Shown in pieces: positions 47,302 to 56,592 of a stretch of DNA of 64,000 nt (its first letter is position 1; every line of letters starts with the position of its first letter). The notes under the pieces were generated by a model. That model was not told the origin of the DNA. It was given only the letters and a program-made list of their open reading frames with translations, and searched no databases. The position numbers and the translations under genes were made by a program. Origin of the DNA: Scheffersomyces stipitis CBS 6054 (lineage: Eukaryota; Ascomycota; Pichiomycetes; Serinales; Debaryomycetaceae); assembly GCF_000209165.1 (NCBI RefSeq), contig NC_009042.1, positions 496,001-560,000 on the forward strand, given 5' to 3'.

Positions 47302-50091
47302 TCATAATTCATCGTGTTCTATATCACCATCAGCCTTCTCTTCTACCTCTGGTTCTGGTTCGGTTTCTGAAGATGGAGTCGCCGTTTCCACTGGAACACT
47401 GGAGAATTCTTCGTCGTCTTCTTCAATGATACCACCTTCCTCTTCTTCATCACCTTCTACAACTTCTTTGGCTTCTTTGGCAGCAGCTTGCTCTTCCTTC
47501 AACTTCTTTCTGAGTTCCTTGATTTCCCTTCTCTTCAAGAGTTGGTCGTATTTAGTGTTGAACATTTTGATTCTCTCATTGTGACTTGTTTCAATAGAAA
47601 GGATATCGGCAAGCATCTCAATAATACCCTTGGCCAATTTATTCTGGTACTCATAAAGTTCGCTTCTGGGAATCTTGTTGAACTCTTCTTCTGGCAAGTC
47701 TATCAAATCTCCTACTGTTGTGACATCCTTTTTGTACTCTGCCAAGTTCCTGTCAAAGCTCATCATCTTGTCTTCGCCCTTCGACAATAAATGTAATTTG
47801 ATTCTGTTGTTCTCCTTGTCGAAATCAAAGCTGGCGTTCTCGTACTTCTGTCTGATTTCACTGATTTGACTTCCAAACTCAAGCATGTGCGACTGGATGG
47901 TCATGACAATCTTGCTTCCATCTTCATACAATTTCTTAATTCCAGAAATTGACAAGTCGGTTTCACTCATCAAAATAATGTCCTCCAACTTCAGTTTTCT
48001 GTCAGACAAGTCTTTGATCTTATCTTCGATGTCCTTAACTGAAGCATCATCGCTATCAAATTCTAACCACTCAATAGTTTCACTGACAAACTTTGTATGT
48101 TCAGAAATGACATCGTCGCTTACTTCCTCAAGCAAGGCTGTCTCTTTGTCGTCAACAAAGTTGCGCAAGTCATAGCACTTTGCTTCCAAAACGTTTCTAA
48201 GTTGATCCATCTGGATTTTCTGTTCATCTCTGGCATTCAAGTAGGACAACTTGGCAGAAAGTCTTTCCTTTGCAGTTCTGTTCAAAGGCTTGATGTGGGG
48301 ATACGTTGCCTTTGGAACAACAATAGTGATGGGCTTCTTTGCTCTTTTAGTCACAACCTTCTCAGTCTTGTTGGTAGAAGAAGAGTTGTTGGATTCATCT
48401 ACAGATTCCACTATATCCTCCTCTTCTTCTTCAGTAGCTACTTGCTTCTTCAAGAAGTTGCCGAGAAATCCCTTCTTATCTTCATGTGAAACACATTCTA
48501 TTTCCAACTTGTTCAAGTCAAAAAGTTTGCTGTTGTCCAATTTGAAGGTTGCAACAATTTCTTTGGTTTCTTTCGAGTTGCATGACAACTTCTTAGCCTT
48601 CGAAAGTAAATCTTCTACATTGTACGACTTGAACAAGAACCCATTTTCATATAAATTGATCGCCACAGTGTCGTTTAACTTGCCAAGGTTGACTCTAGAC
48701 TTTTCATTGATTCCAGATCCCTTAGCAAATACTACAATACTTTCATCATTAATGCTGTACTCGTAATTGTTGTAGTTCTTTTCAATGACTTTGATTTCAC
48801 CTGGTTTTTCAAAAGATGTTTTCAACTTCAAGCCCTTTAAAGCTGAACCCAAGGCACAACTTTCGTCGGTGTTTACGGATTTGGAGATCCTATCTTCACC
48901 AACTAGAGTGGACAAATGTTTCTGAATAAATGGCACTCTGGTAGAGCCACCGTTCAAAATGATCGACTTGACATTATCAAGAGTAACACCTGAGTCTTTC
49001 AAGGATGACAAAATAGGCTCAGTGATCCGCCCCATCAAGTCTGAGTTGATTTCTTCAAATTCACCTCTAGTAATAGAAGTCTTGAAGTCTCTATCGTCAT
49101 AGATAGACTCCAAAGAAGCGTGGTATTCGCTGTTGGCAGACAAGATGATCTTAGCCTTTTCGGCTGTTTCTGCGATTCTGGCTGCGATTTTAGGTGTGAC
49201 ATCGGCTTCTTCCAAGTTGAAGTGGATTAAGAATTTTTCAAGAATCACAGCGTAGATGGAGTTGGACAATAATTTGCCTCCGAATTCTTCATCATAGCCA
49301 ATACCTTCCAATTCAAGTACTAGAGAACCATTCTTAAACGCTGAGAACGAGAACAACGTTGCTTTAGTGGATCCAGCACCCATGTCATACACGATGTGAT
49401 ATTCCTTGGCATCGTTGTAGTCAGCCTTTTCCAACTTTCTGTTCGACAAATAATTGACAGCAACAGTGGAGCCTTCATCGACCAAGCCCAAGGGGTTGGA
49501 AAAGTCAGCCAAGTGCAAAGCATCCAAGTAAGCCTGTCTTGTAGCTTGGTTGGCATAAGGTGGAACGGCAATAACTACATCCTCAGCTATAGTAGCCGCA
49601 GCAGGATTAGCTTCCAAGTCGTCCAAGGCTCTGGACTTGATTTCGTTCAATCCCATTGCCAACACTTCCTCGACAGTAAAAACGTACGTTTGGTTGTCAA
49701 ATCCCAAGTCAAACTTAATTGCATTGTTTCTGGTTTCGTCTGCAACAAACTTAACGCCGTGATGGGTAGTCAAGTATGCCTTTGCCGTTGGATCATCAAT
49801 GGATTTACCTAACAAAGGTTTGATATCCAATATACAAGATTGGGGGAAACGAGTACACAATGATCCAGTCTGGGAACCATAAACGCGCTCAATGTCGTTC
49901 TTGTCAGCTCTAAGTGAGATGCCCGATAAGTCTTTCCTTTTACCCTCGTCGGTTAGCACCATCTCGAAGTTTATGCCTGGAGCTAGCAAGACAGCCTTGG
50001 TGTACTGTTGGCCATAGTCCAACCCCAAGATGGCTGCTGCCACATACGAGGCCGTGGTCACGAGACACAAGCAAAACAACACAAGTTTCAT
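47302..50091 (-). CDS. LHS1: ER-lumen Hsp70-family chaperone Lhs1 (Grp170)
   Basis: Lhs1 is an Hsp110/Grp170-type chaperone of the ER lumen that acts as nucleotide exchange factor for Kar2 in translocation and folding. The 929-residue product starts with a signal peptide, MKLVLFCLCLVTTASYVAA, and ends HDEL, the ER retrieval signal. The nucleotide-binding domain shows ILGLDYGQQYTKAVLL, YDMGAGSTKATLF and ILNGGSTRVPFIQ. A long, partly acidic insertion and helical C-terminal region follow, as in Grp170. CACGTG at 50218-50223 lies 127 bp before the ATG; related E-box-like cores serve the unfolded-protein response in yeasts, which is inference here. Confidence 0.95.
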   Translation of the reverse strand: MKLVLFCLCLVTTASYVAAAILGLDYGQQYTKAVLLAPGINFEMVLTDEGKRKDLSGISLRADKNDIERVYGSQTGSLCTRFPQSCILDIKPLLGKSIDDPTAKAYLTTHHGVKFVADETRNNAIKFDLGFDNQTYVFTVEEVLAMGLNEIKSRALDDLEANPAAATIAEDVVIAVPPYANQATRQAYLDALHLADFSNPLGLVDEGSTVAVNYLSNRKLEKADYNDAKEYHIVYDMGAGSTKATLFSFSAFKNGSLVLELEGIGYDEEFGGKLLSNSIYAVILEKFLIHFNLEEADVTPKIAARIAETAEKAKIILSANSEYHASLESIYDDRDFKTSITRGEFEEINSDLMGRITEPILSSLKDSGVTLDNVKSIILNGGSTRVPFIQKHLSTLVGEDRISKSVNTDESCALGSALKGLKLKTSFEKPGEIKVIEKNYNNYEYSINDESIVVFAKGSGINEKSRVNLGKLNDTVAINLYENGFLFKSYNVEDLLSKAKKLSCNSKETKEIVATFKLDNSKLFDLNKLEIECVSHEDKKGFLGNFLKKQVATEEEEEDIVESVDESNNSSSTNKTEKVVTKRAKKPITIVVPKATYPHIKPLNRTAKERLSAKLSYLNARDEQKIQMDQLRNVLEAKCYDLRNFVDDKETALLEEVSDDVISEHTKFVSETIEWLEFDSDDASVKDIEDKIKDLSDRKLKLEDIILMSETDLSISGIKKLYEDGSKIVMTIQSHMLEFGSQISEIRQKYENASFDFDKENNRIKLHLLSKGEDKMMSFDRNLAEYKKDVTTVGDLIDLPEEEFNKIPRSELYEYQNKLAKGIIEMLADILSIETSHNERIKMFNTKYDQLLKRREIKELRKKLKEEQAAAKEAKEVVEGDEEEEGGIIEEDDEEFSSVPVETATPSSETEPEPEVEEKADGDIEHDEL

Positions 50092-51710
50092 TTTGAGTAT
50101 CGCTGCGAACTATAAAGAAATATAAAGAAGGAAACTAAGGTAAAGAACGTAGAAGATGGTCGAATTGTTACTCCATATTTCAAACAGCCTGTTGAATTTT
50201 TCAATTTTCATAAAAGTCACGTGCATTTGTGGAGCGCTCCGCTAACAAAATGGCACCAGTTTAGGCAATTGCAACTGGGCCTGCTTGTGGGTGACGTAGC
50301 CTATGTGAGATTCAAGTCCTTGTGGCCAGTATGTGCCGTCCTTGGCAGAAAGAGTTTTCTGTGGGTTTCTGTGAGTTTCTACAGCTTCGACAAGTTCCAG
50401 TTGTGCAGTATTGGTTGTGCAGTGTGTTTTGTGGTTAAGTAGGATTGTTTTGTGACTTAATTTTCAATAATTCTATTTTATAAGGGACGAAAGTTGCACC
50501 CATTGCGAAATTACTGAAGTGAAAAAAGGCTGCAGATGCCCGCTTTTGGACACAATATGAAGTGAATGGAAGATGAAGCAAGTATTTGATATTCGGTTTC
50601 TGTCATTAGATGGGATGTCTATGTTTTGTTTGGAATACTGTGGAATTTGTATATATAGATATATATTTGGTGGGCTTTCGCTCTTTTAAGTGGTACATTT
50701 AATACCTTAATCTACACAACTTTGACTTTGATCTCAATTGTATCTTTGCTTCCAGAAGACGCAAGCAGGCTCCATCGTCGGGACTCCTTCAACAACTGAC
50801 TGGGAAGTTGTCCAAGTTCTTCTAGTTCTGGAAACGTTACAATTACCCTATAATAGAGTGTCGAGATATACCCTATTACTGCTTTGCGAAAGGTAATCCG
50901 CATCAATTGATGGATCTTTCATCTCCTCACTATACCCAGCCTTCGTTCCTCATTCTTCCTTCTTTACATTCACTTAATTCGCAACCATTAACTCTTCTCG
51001 GTCCACCACTCTATACACGCTTCCGCCTGTCCATAACACCGTATGGATATACCATTGCTGGACAGTGACGTCACACGGAACCTCCGCGGAGGGTATTCCA
51101 CGATGGACTTTTTGTTGATAGCAATCTGTGCCACGTTCGAGAAGAAACTTTTGTTTTATCGCGTCTGTTTGTGGTTTCTCTGGCGAATGAAGGCACCAGC
51201 CTTTGCAACTTATTGAGCAGAATCACAAGGTATGCTAACAGAATGCTGGAGCCAGTAGGTGATGATGGCCCCATGCACAGATCTGCATATATTGACTAAG
51301 TCCAAGATTTCATTGTCATTGCGAAGATCTTCTCCGACCCGAGGGGGCCGCGACCGGATATAGCTTGGGAAAGCAAAGGACAGCAGTAGAAGCGATAGAC
51401 AAGGGCTGTCAATGATTCTCAATCTTTCTGAAAGAGTAGTATGCCATTATCCACGTTGTGAACTATAACTCTATGACTTTATTATCCAATCTAAATGATG
51501 CGTAGTGAATTTTCTGTATCACTAGCTCTTCGCAGACGGCTGCAACACCCTCGGTTATGGTCCGGGACTTCCTCGGTGGCCCATCTACAAATGGATTTTA
51601 CTCTTGGTAAAATTTTCAGAAATAACCTCTCCTTTCTTCTTCCTCTTGGGATCCCATTTTCTCCCCCTTTAGTCTTTCGACTTCTAGAAACACAATCGAT
51701 ACCCGCTAAA
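50092..51710. promoter_or_regulatory. Divergent LHS1/HPT1 intergenic region
   Basis: This 1.6-kb region has CACGTG at 50218-50223, TTCGCAGCG near the LHS1 start, a full CRE TGACGTCA at 51066-51073, and the 12-bp palindrome CCTCCGCGGAGG at 51081-51092. TTGAATTTTTCAATTTTC lies near 50193. The HPT1 frame is open from an ATG pair at 51495, see HPT1. Small frames around 50221-50442 start without ATG and are not called. Confidence 0.5.
51066..51092. promoter_or_regulatory. CRE plus GC palindrome
   Basis: TGACGTCA at 51066-51073 is a perfect CRE (bound by Sko1/ATF-type bZIP factors). Seven bases later CCTCCGCGGAGG (51081-51092) is a perfect 12-bp GC palindrome, striking against AT-rich flanks. About 620 bp separate it from the HPT1 ATG. 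Confidence 0.45.
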
Positions 51711-52364
51711 ATGGACGCCGCCGACGTGGAAGCCTCCAAAATGTACATTTCGTACAACAATGTGCACCAGCTCTGTCAAGAGATTCTGGACAAAATCAAG
51801 GCTTTCAAGCCAGACTTGATCATTGCCATTGGTGGAGGCGGTTTCATCCCCGCTAGAATGTTGCGTTCTTTCTTGAAGGAACCCGGTCAACCTAATGTGA
51901 GAATCATGGCTATCATTTTATCACTCTATGAACACGTGGATGCCATTGGCAACCAGGTAGAACAGATTGGTACGGAAGTGGTCAGAACCCAGTGGATCGA
52001 CTACAACCAGTCCAAGATCGACTTGGTAGGCAAGAACGTCTTGATCATCGACGAAGTAGACGACACCAGAACGACGTTGCACTATGCAGTTTCCGAATTA
52101 AAGAAGGACGTCGCCGAACAGGCAAAGGCTAAGGGTGCTGATCCTAACGACACTACCTTTGGTATCTTTGTCTTGCACGACAAGCAGAAGCCAAAGAGAG
52201 CCGATTTACCAGAAGATATCATGAACGGCCACTACTACGCTGCCAGACTGGTCCCAGACGTGTGGATCGCCTACCCATGGGAATCCACTGATATTGTGTA
52301 CCACACCAAGAGAGCTATGGAACAAGACAATGATGTCTTCTTGCCCTCTACCACTGACGTCTGA
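51711..52364 (+). CDS. HPT1: Hypoxanthine-guanine phosphoribosyltransferase
   Basis: Hpt1 salvages hypoxanthine and guanine with PRPP to IMP and GMP. From ATG 51711 the product is 217 residues, the family length. YISYNNVHQLCQ, FKPDLIIAIGGGGFIPARMLR and the PRPP motif NVLIIDEVDDTRTT (109-122) are visible, as is FGIFVLHDKQKPKRADLP. Codon 180 is CTG (52248-52250) where S. cerevisiae Hpt1, as I recall it, has Thr; Ser decoding would fit better than Leu. The frame is open for 72 more codons back to an ATG pair at 51495; that extension is Arg-rich at first but has poor codon use, so the downstream start is preferred. Confidence 0.95.
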   Translation: MDAADVEASKMYISYNNVHQLCQEILDKIKAFKPDLIIAIGGGGFIPARMLRSFLKEPGQPNVRIMAIILSLYEHVDAIGNQVEQIGTEVVRTQWIDYNQSKIDLVGKNVLIIDEVDDTRTTLHYAVSELKKDVAEQAKAKGADPNDTTFGIFVLHDKQKPKRADLPEDIMNGHYYAARLVPDVWIAYPWESTDIVYHTKRAMEQDNDVFLPSTTDV

Positions 52365-52624
52365 GCTCGCAAAGTTGAATCTGAAGCTATACATATACAC
52401 CTCATAGTTTGCTTTGTGAAACTGTGTACATTAGACATAGAGCCATTCTAATACATATGACTTGCACGATACCGTAGTATGTAAGGTAAAGAAGATTGTA
52501 GCATGAATATTTAAAGGTGTTGATGTAATGTAATATGAGAGTAATATTTAGGAAGCATGAGAGTAGTAACAGGAAGTAGTTGTTATTCTCGTGATATTGA
52601 TACATACAAATAAAAAGTTACAAG

Positions 52625-54196
52625 CTATACTGGTTCTGATTGGATTCTGAAAGCATTTCTCAAGTATCGGACAAACTTGGGACGAATTCCAAAGAACTCC
52701 TTGTCTGACATTCCTGGTTCGGCGAGTTCCCGGACCGAAATCAAATACCCTCTCATCAATGCCAAAATCACAGCGGTGACTATGTACGAACCACCCACGA
52801 AAATGGAACAGTACTCAAACTGAGTAGGTGACATGACCAGCTTCCTTAGGGCAATCCCAATAATTGGCGACAAGATTCCAGAAACACCTACTGCTATGAA
52901 TCCCATGGAAAACGTAACATTGAGCTTGTTGAACCTAAGCCCGATAGTCTGCATGGTTATCGTTGGAACTGTCACAAAAAAGGTTCCAGACAAAACGCCA
53001 TTAATGAATGCGAAAACTAGCGCTTCAGCGTAGCTTCTGGAGGGAATCCACATGGCAAGAGCGAAAGTTGCCATAACAAAATATACTACGATCGAGACCG
53101 TAACAGCTCCAAATCTGTCACAAATCAATCCTATTATGGGTCTTCCAACGATAATGCCTACAGAAGTCATCGCTGAAACTATTGAGCCCTGTTGAGGAGT
53201 GTAGCCCAAAGCTATGACCCAGTTGGCAAGACTGTACAAGGTGACAACGTATCCAAGCAACCCGAAGAAGATGAAACCAACATAGAATGGGAATCCTGGC
53301 AGAAAGAAGACGCTCCTGTCAAAGATTGTGAATTCGACCTTTTTAGCCATTTTCTTGTCCTTTAACATCAAGATAGCTAAAGTACAAGCAACCAAGGAAA
53401 TAAACCCTTCAACTCTCAAAGCCCATCTGAACCCATACTTTCCAAGAACTTTCTGCATGGCCAAGTTGAAAACTAATCCTCCGAAACCAGTTCCTGCTGT
53501 TGCTACTCCTTGCGAAAGAGTAAGCATTCTGTCTTTTATTCTGTATTTTCCTTGAATTGGTTTGTTAGTGAACCAAAGTGGTAACACCGTGAAAGTAGGC
53601 AAGCCAATGAACGCTGCCCCAACGGACTGCATCATAGCCTGTGTCAAATACAACTGCCATAATCTATGGGTAGAATCGAAACTGCTGAGAAGCAAGGAAA
53701 CGAACTGGACGATATTACCAACCATAAGTGTCTTCTTGATACCTATCAAACCATTGATATAGTTGATTACGGGACCAAACAATATCGCCGATCCAAAACA
53801 GAGTCCACCAATAGCAGCGAAGTCCATCTTATCTGCATTGGGAAACACATCGTTTGTAGAGTAGTAGGCAAAATAGATACCAAACCCCGAGTTGTTACCC
53901 CAAGAGCAGAAGTTGAGCAATACAGCAGACAAGAGAACTACGTAAGCATACCCACCGTTTACATCGGGATCCACACTTGTTTGTTCTTTCTTCTTTTCTT
54001 TGAAATGTTCTCCGTCCTTCTCAATGACTCTATTTAGATGATCTGTCTTGTGGCATGAAGCTTGCGGAATCGTATCCAACACATTTATCTTTAAACAATC
54101 AGCAGCTGGATTCGTACCTGTTTCGATTGACAGTTGCAGGGAGTTTATTAAGTTATTAACCGAAAGTGTCTCTTTCATGAACTTCGCTTCGGACAT
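52625..54196 (-). CDS. Monocarboxylate-transporter-like MFS protein (Mch/Esbp6 family)
   Basis: The 523-residue product has a hydrophilic N-terminus (about 1-80) and about 12 membrane segments. DVNGGYAYVVLLSAVLLNFCSWGNNSGFGIYFAYY matches the MCT signature region at TM1, where D-G-G-Y/W-G/A-W/Y is typical. NVFPNADK, GLPTFTVLPLWFTNKP, VGIIVGRPIIGLICDRFG and FINGVLSGTFFVTVPTITMQTIG are in the usual order. The yeast Mch proteins include riboflavin (Mch5) and other carriers and do not move lactate, so the substrate is not assigned. No close operon-like partner is present. Confidence 0.85.
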   Translation of the reverse strand: MSEAKFMKETLSVNNLINSLQLSIETGTNPAADCLKINVLDTIPQASCHKTDHLNRVIEKDGEHFKEKKKEQTSVDPDVNGGYAYVVLLSAVLLNFCSWGNNSGFGIYFAYYSTNDVFPNADKMDFAAIGGLCFGSAILFGPVINYINGLIGIKKTLMVGNIVQFVSLLLSSFDSTHRLWQLYLTQAMMQSVGAAFIGLPTFTVLPLWFTNKPIQGKYRIKDRMLTLSQGVATAGTGFGGLVFNLAMQKVLGKYGFRWALRVEGFISLVACTLAILMLKDKKMAKKVEFTIFDRSVFFLPGFPFYVGFIFFGLLGYVVTLYSLANWVIALGYTPQQGSIVSAMTSVGIIVGRPIIGLICDRFGAVTVSIVVYFVMATFALAMWIPSRSYAEALVFAFINGVLSGTFFVTVPTITMQTIGLRFNKLNVTFSMGFIAVGVSGILSPIIGIALRKLVMSPTQFEYCSIFVGGSYIVTAVILALMRGYLISVRELAEPGMSDKEFFGIRPKFVRYLRNAFRIQSEPV

Positions 54197-55047
54197 GTCT
54201 ACTGCTACCTAGGACAATCAGTATGATAATTATTACGCCAAGTATGACAAGTAGTTTGAATTACAACCCAAAATCGTACTTGATAGACGTTCTTGATAGA
54301 GATTGACTAAAATTTCATGATAAATTCTGCAGTTGTTTTCCTTCTTATACGCAATTGTGGATTTTGCACCCAACAGTCTCTCTTGGGACTGGAGCAGATA
54401 CTGTATGTAAAGGGGTTCGGACACAACATCTTTGAGCTTAGTTCCGAATAAATCCCAAAAATGTGCAAGGAACTTCACCTAATTGACACTTCCTCAGAAT
54501 ATTAGACCTATATTGGCTTACGTGAGTATGGTAATTGCCTGTTTAGTTGTTACAGAAAATTGAAGATATCAATTGACATACAAATTGACATACATTATTC
54601 CCTATTCCTTTAGTTACTTTTGTCAAATAGCCAGGAGATGAACTCCGTAGATCACGTGAACCCGCCATAAATTAAGATCTTTAAGGTATAATGATAAATC
54701 TCTACATTCCCATAGAATTGTAGCCTCACGTATTCTCTCAACATAGTGAGTAGGTCCGCTATGTAGAATTGTTTGACGTCACTATTGCAGGGTCAGATGT
54801 TGAACAATTTTTCTGTTGGCGTATTTCGTTACATTTCCATCAGATCGGCCCATTCTGTATTTGTTGAATCTGTTGAGCCTGATGAGTCTGATAATCCTCG
54901 ACAGGTTCCAATTCAAAAGGCAGCATACAAAAGGCGTTGTTTGTTGGGACAAATTGAACATAGAAGGACAGCATCCTTTTTGTGTTCAACCGAGCTTCTC
55001 GGCCGCAGAAAACGGGCTAAATTTTGTGGACTTTAACTCAATTTGAC
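54197..55047. promoter_or_regulatory. MCT-like gene upstream / UFD1 downstream region
   Basis: CACGTG at 54653-54658 and a CRE TGACGTCA at 54774-54781 lie here. An open minus-strand frame of 81 codons (54233-54478) looks protein-like but begins at GTG and directly follows an intron-acceptor-like TTAG; it is treated as a possible exon, not a gene. A plus-strand frame after 54773 starts at TTG and is dismissed. Confidence 0.4.
54233..54478 (-). other. Possible last exon of an unrecognised gene
   Basis: The frame reads FLAHFWDLFGTKLKDVVSEP and continues as amphipathic, charged sequence to a TAA at 54233-54235. It has no ATG. On the minus strand TCAATTAG precedes it, and GTATGT and AACTAAACAG, donor- and acceptor-like, occur about 60-110 bases further upstream. 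I do not recognise the protein, and chance is quite possible. Confidence 0.2.
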
Positions 55048-56136
55048 CTAATCTATTTCAATATAATCAGGACTACGTGAATGGTTCTTCAACGGTAAGT
55101 GGGTCGAGCTCTTCTCTTTGCGTTTCTTACTTTGTCTCAAGCTCTGGCCACTACCTCCGAACGCCTTCTTTGCATCCTCAGACAGATCTTCCCCATCTGT
55201 GTTTTCAGGAGTCGGCAATACCACTGGAAACCCGAAGAATAATTGGTTATGGGGCAAATCCAACGGAGCCGGTGGTGCGTCGGGGTCTAACTCGTCAATA
55301 GTATATGATCTAGTTGACTCTTCAACATTAGCTGGCTTTCCCGACAATTTCTGGCCAGAGCCAACAAAATGCTGTCCTGGCTTGGAGGCGTTGGCTACGA
55401 TGTTGGCATAGTTTATAGATTTGGCCATTGTGGCAGCTCCCACACCACGGTTGACGCTTGAAGGTGTAATAGGCTTTGCTGAAGAAGATTCTACTTTTTT
55501 GGGCTTGTATTCTGGCTCTACGTAGCCTACCGGAGGTGCAAAGTCGGTCTCCAAGTCAGTCTCTACAACACAAATACTCGTGCTATCTGACTTAGGTTTG
55601 ACGTCCAACACCTTGATGCCGAAAATGGAATCATTATAGTTGATTTCGATGATATCGTTTACTGTCAAAGTGGAGAACTTCCTCAAAACGTTCTCCAAAA
55701 CAGCTTTGGGGTCTGAAATATCCAAAAAATCTACTGACTGCGGCTCGATCTTGACAAACAGTCCCAATGGCAAATCGCAGTTGCTTATCTTGAGCAATCC
55801 ACCTGGATTAATCTTCAAAGTCGTCATCATCCATTGGGGAATATAAACTCTACCCTCTTCAGCTACAAATTCCAAGACACCACTATGGGTTCTGACAGCT
55901 TGGGCTTCGTTCAGCAACTCAAAAAGCATCGGATACCGGATATGTAACATCGTCAACTTGTTCAATGCTGAGGGTGGAAGAAAAATCTTGCCCCCGAAAT
56001 TGGCGTCGTCTTTGCGGATATTGTCTGCCATCATGGCTATAGGGTAACATCTGAAGTAATCCTCAAACTTGTTATTGTTCATGACAGGTCCGAAGGGACT
56101 TCCGCGGAAGAGATCCGAACCAAAGCCTGAAAACAT
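55048..56136 (-). CDS. UFD1: Ubiquitin-recognition factor Ufd1
   Basis: Ufd1 with Npl4 recruits Cdc48 to polyubiquitinated proteins, for example in ERAD and ubiquitin-fusion degradation. The 362-residue product (S. cerevisiae: 361) begins MFSGFGSDLFRG and the UT3 domain follows: FEDYFRCYPIAMM, KIFLPPSALNKLTMLHIRYPMLFEL and EEGRVYIPQWMM. The acidic/proline C-terminal half, with TIDELDPDAPPAPLDLPHNQLFFGFPVV, holds the usual Npl4- and Cdc48-binding segments, ending in a basic KKRKEK stretch. Confidence 0.95.
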   Translation of the reverse strand: MFSGFGSDLFRGSPFGPVMNNNKFEDYFRCYPIAMMADNIRKDDANFGGKIFLPPSALNKLTMLHIRYPMLFELLNEAQAVRTHSGVLEFVAEEGRVYIPQWMMTTLKINPGGLLKISNCDLPLGLFVKIEPQSVDFLDISDPKAVLENVLRKFSTLTVNDIIEINYNDSIFGIKVLDVKPKSDSTSICVVETDLETDFAPPVGYVEPEYKPKKVESSSAKPITPSSVNRGVGAATMAKSINYANIVANASKPGQHFVGSGQKLSGKPANVEESTRSYTIDELDPDAPPAPLDLPHNQLFFGFPVVLPTPENTDGEDLSEDAKKAFGGSGQSLRQSKKRKEKSSTHLPLKNHSRSPDYIEID

Positions 56137-56592
56137 GTCTATGTAATTTAGGTTGTATTTTGGTGAAAATAGTTTAAAAAAAGTCCAATTGTTTGTATCT
56201 TATGGAGAAGTCTATTAAGAAGAAGTTCTGTAGATTTGTTTAAGCGATTTTGGTGCCTTATAAATTGCCATCAGATTAAGGACTGCAGGTGGGATTCCGC
56301 CAAACTAGCAGTGAGACTCAACTAGTGCTGGAAATCTATGGAAGGTCCCTCATAATGATGTTCAACCTAATGATTACTGCCATTTTATCTTATATAAAGT
56401 CAAATTCTACTTCCTACTCATATATGGTTTCTTATCAAAACTTCGCTGCTTATGTTTTTGTACCTTTACGGTGCTACTAAGGTCTCTCATTTTCTCACGT
56501 TGTTTTGGGTGCAAAATTATAATGCGACTTTTATTAGCAGGGCTAAATGCTTAAACAGAAGTATGAGGAAATAAACTACGTATTCTTTGGCT
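56137..56592. promoter_or_regulatory. UFD1 5' / SXM1 3' region
   Basis: AT-rich; a short plus-strand frame (56289-56480) with no similarity is not called. No strong regulatory motif is recognised. Confidence 0.45.

Noticed and set aside
50221..50442. A 73-codon frame near LHS1 with hydrophobic content.
   Set aside because: It starts at GTG within a CACGTG element and lies in the promoter.
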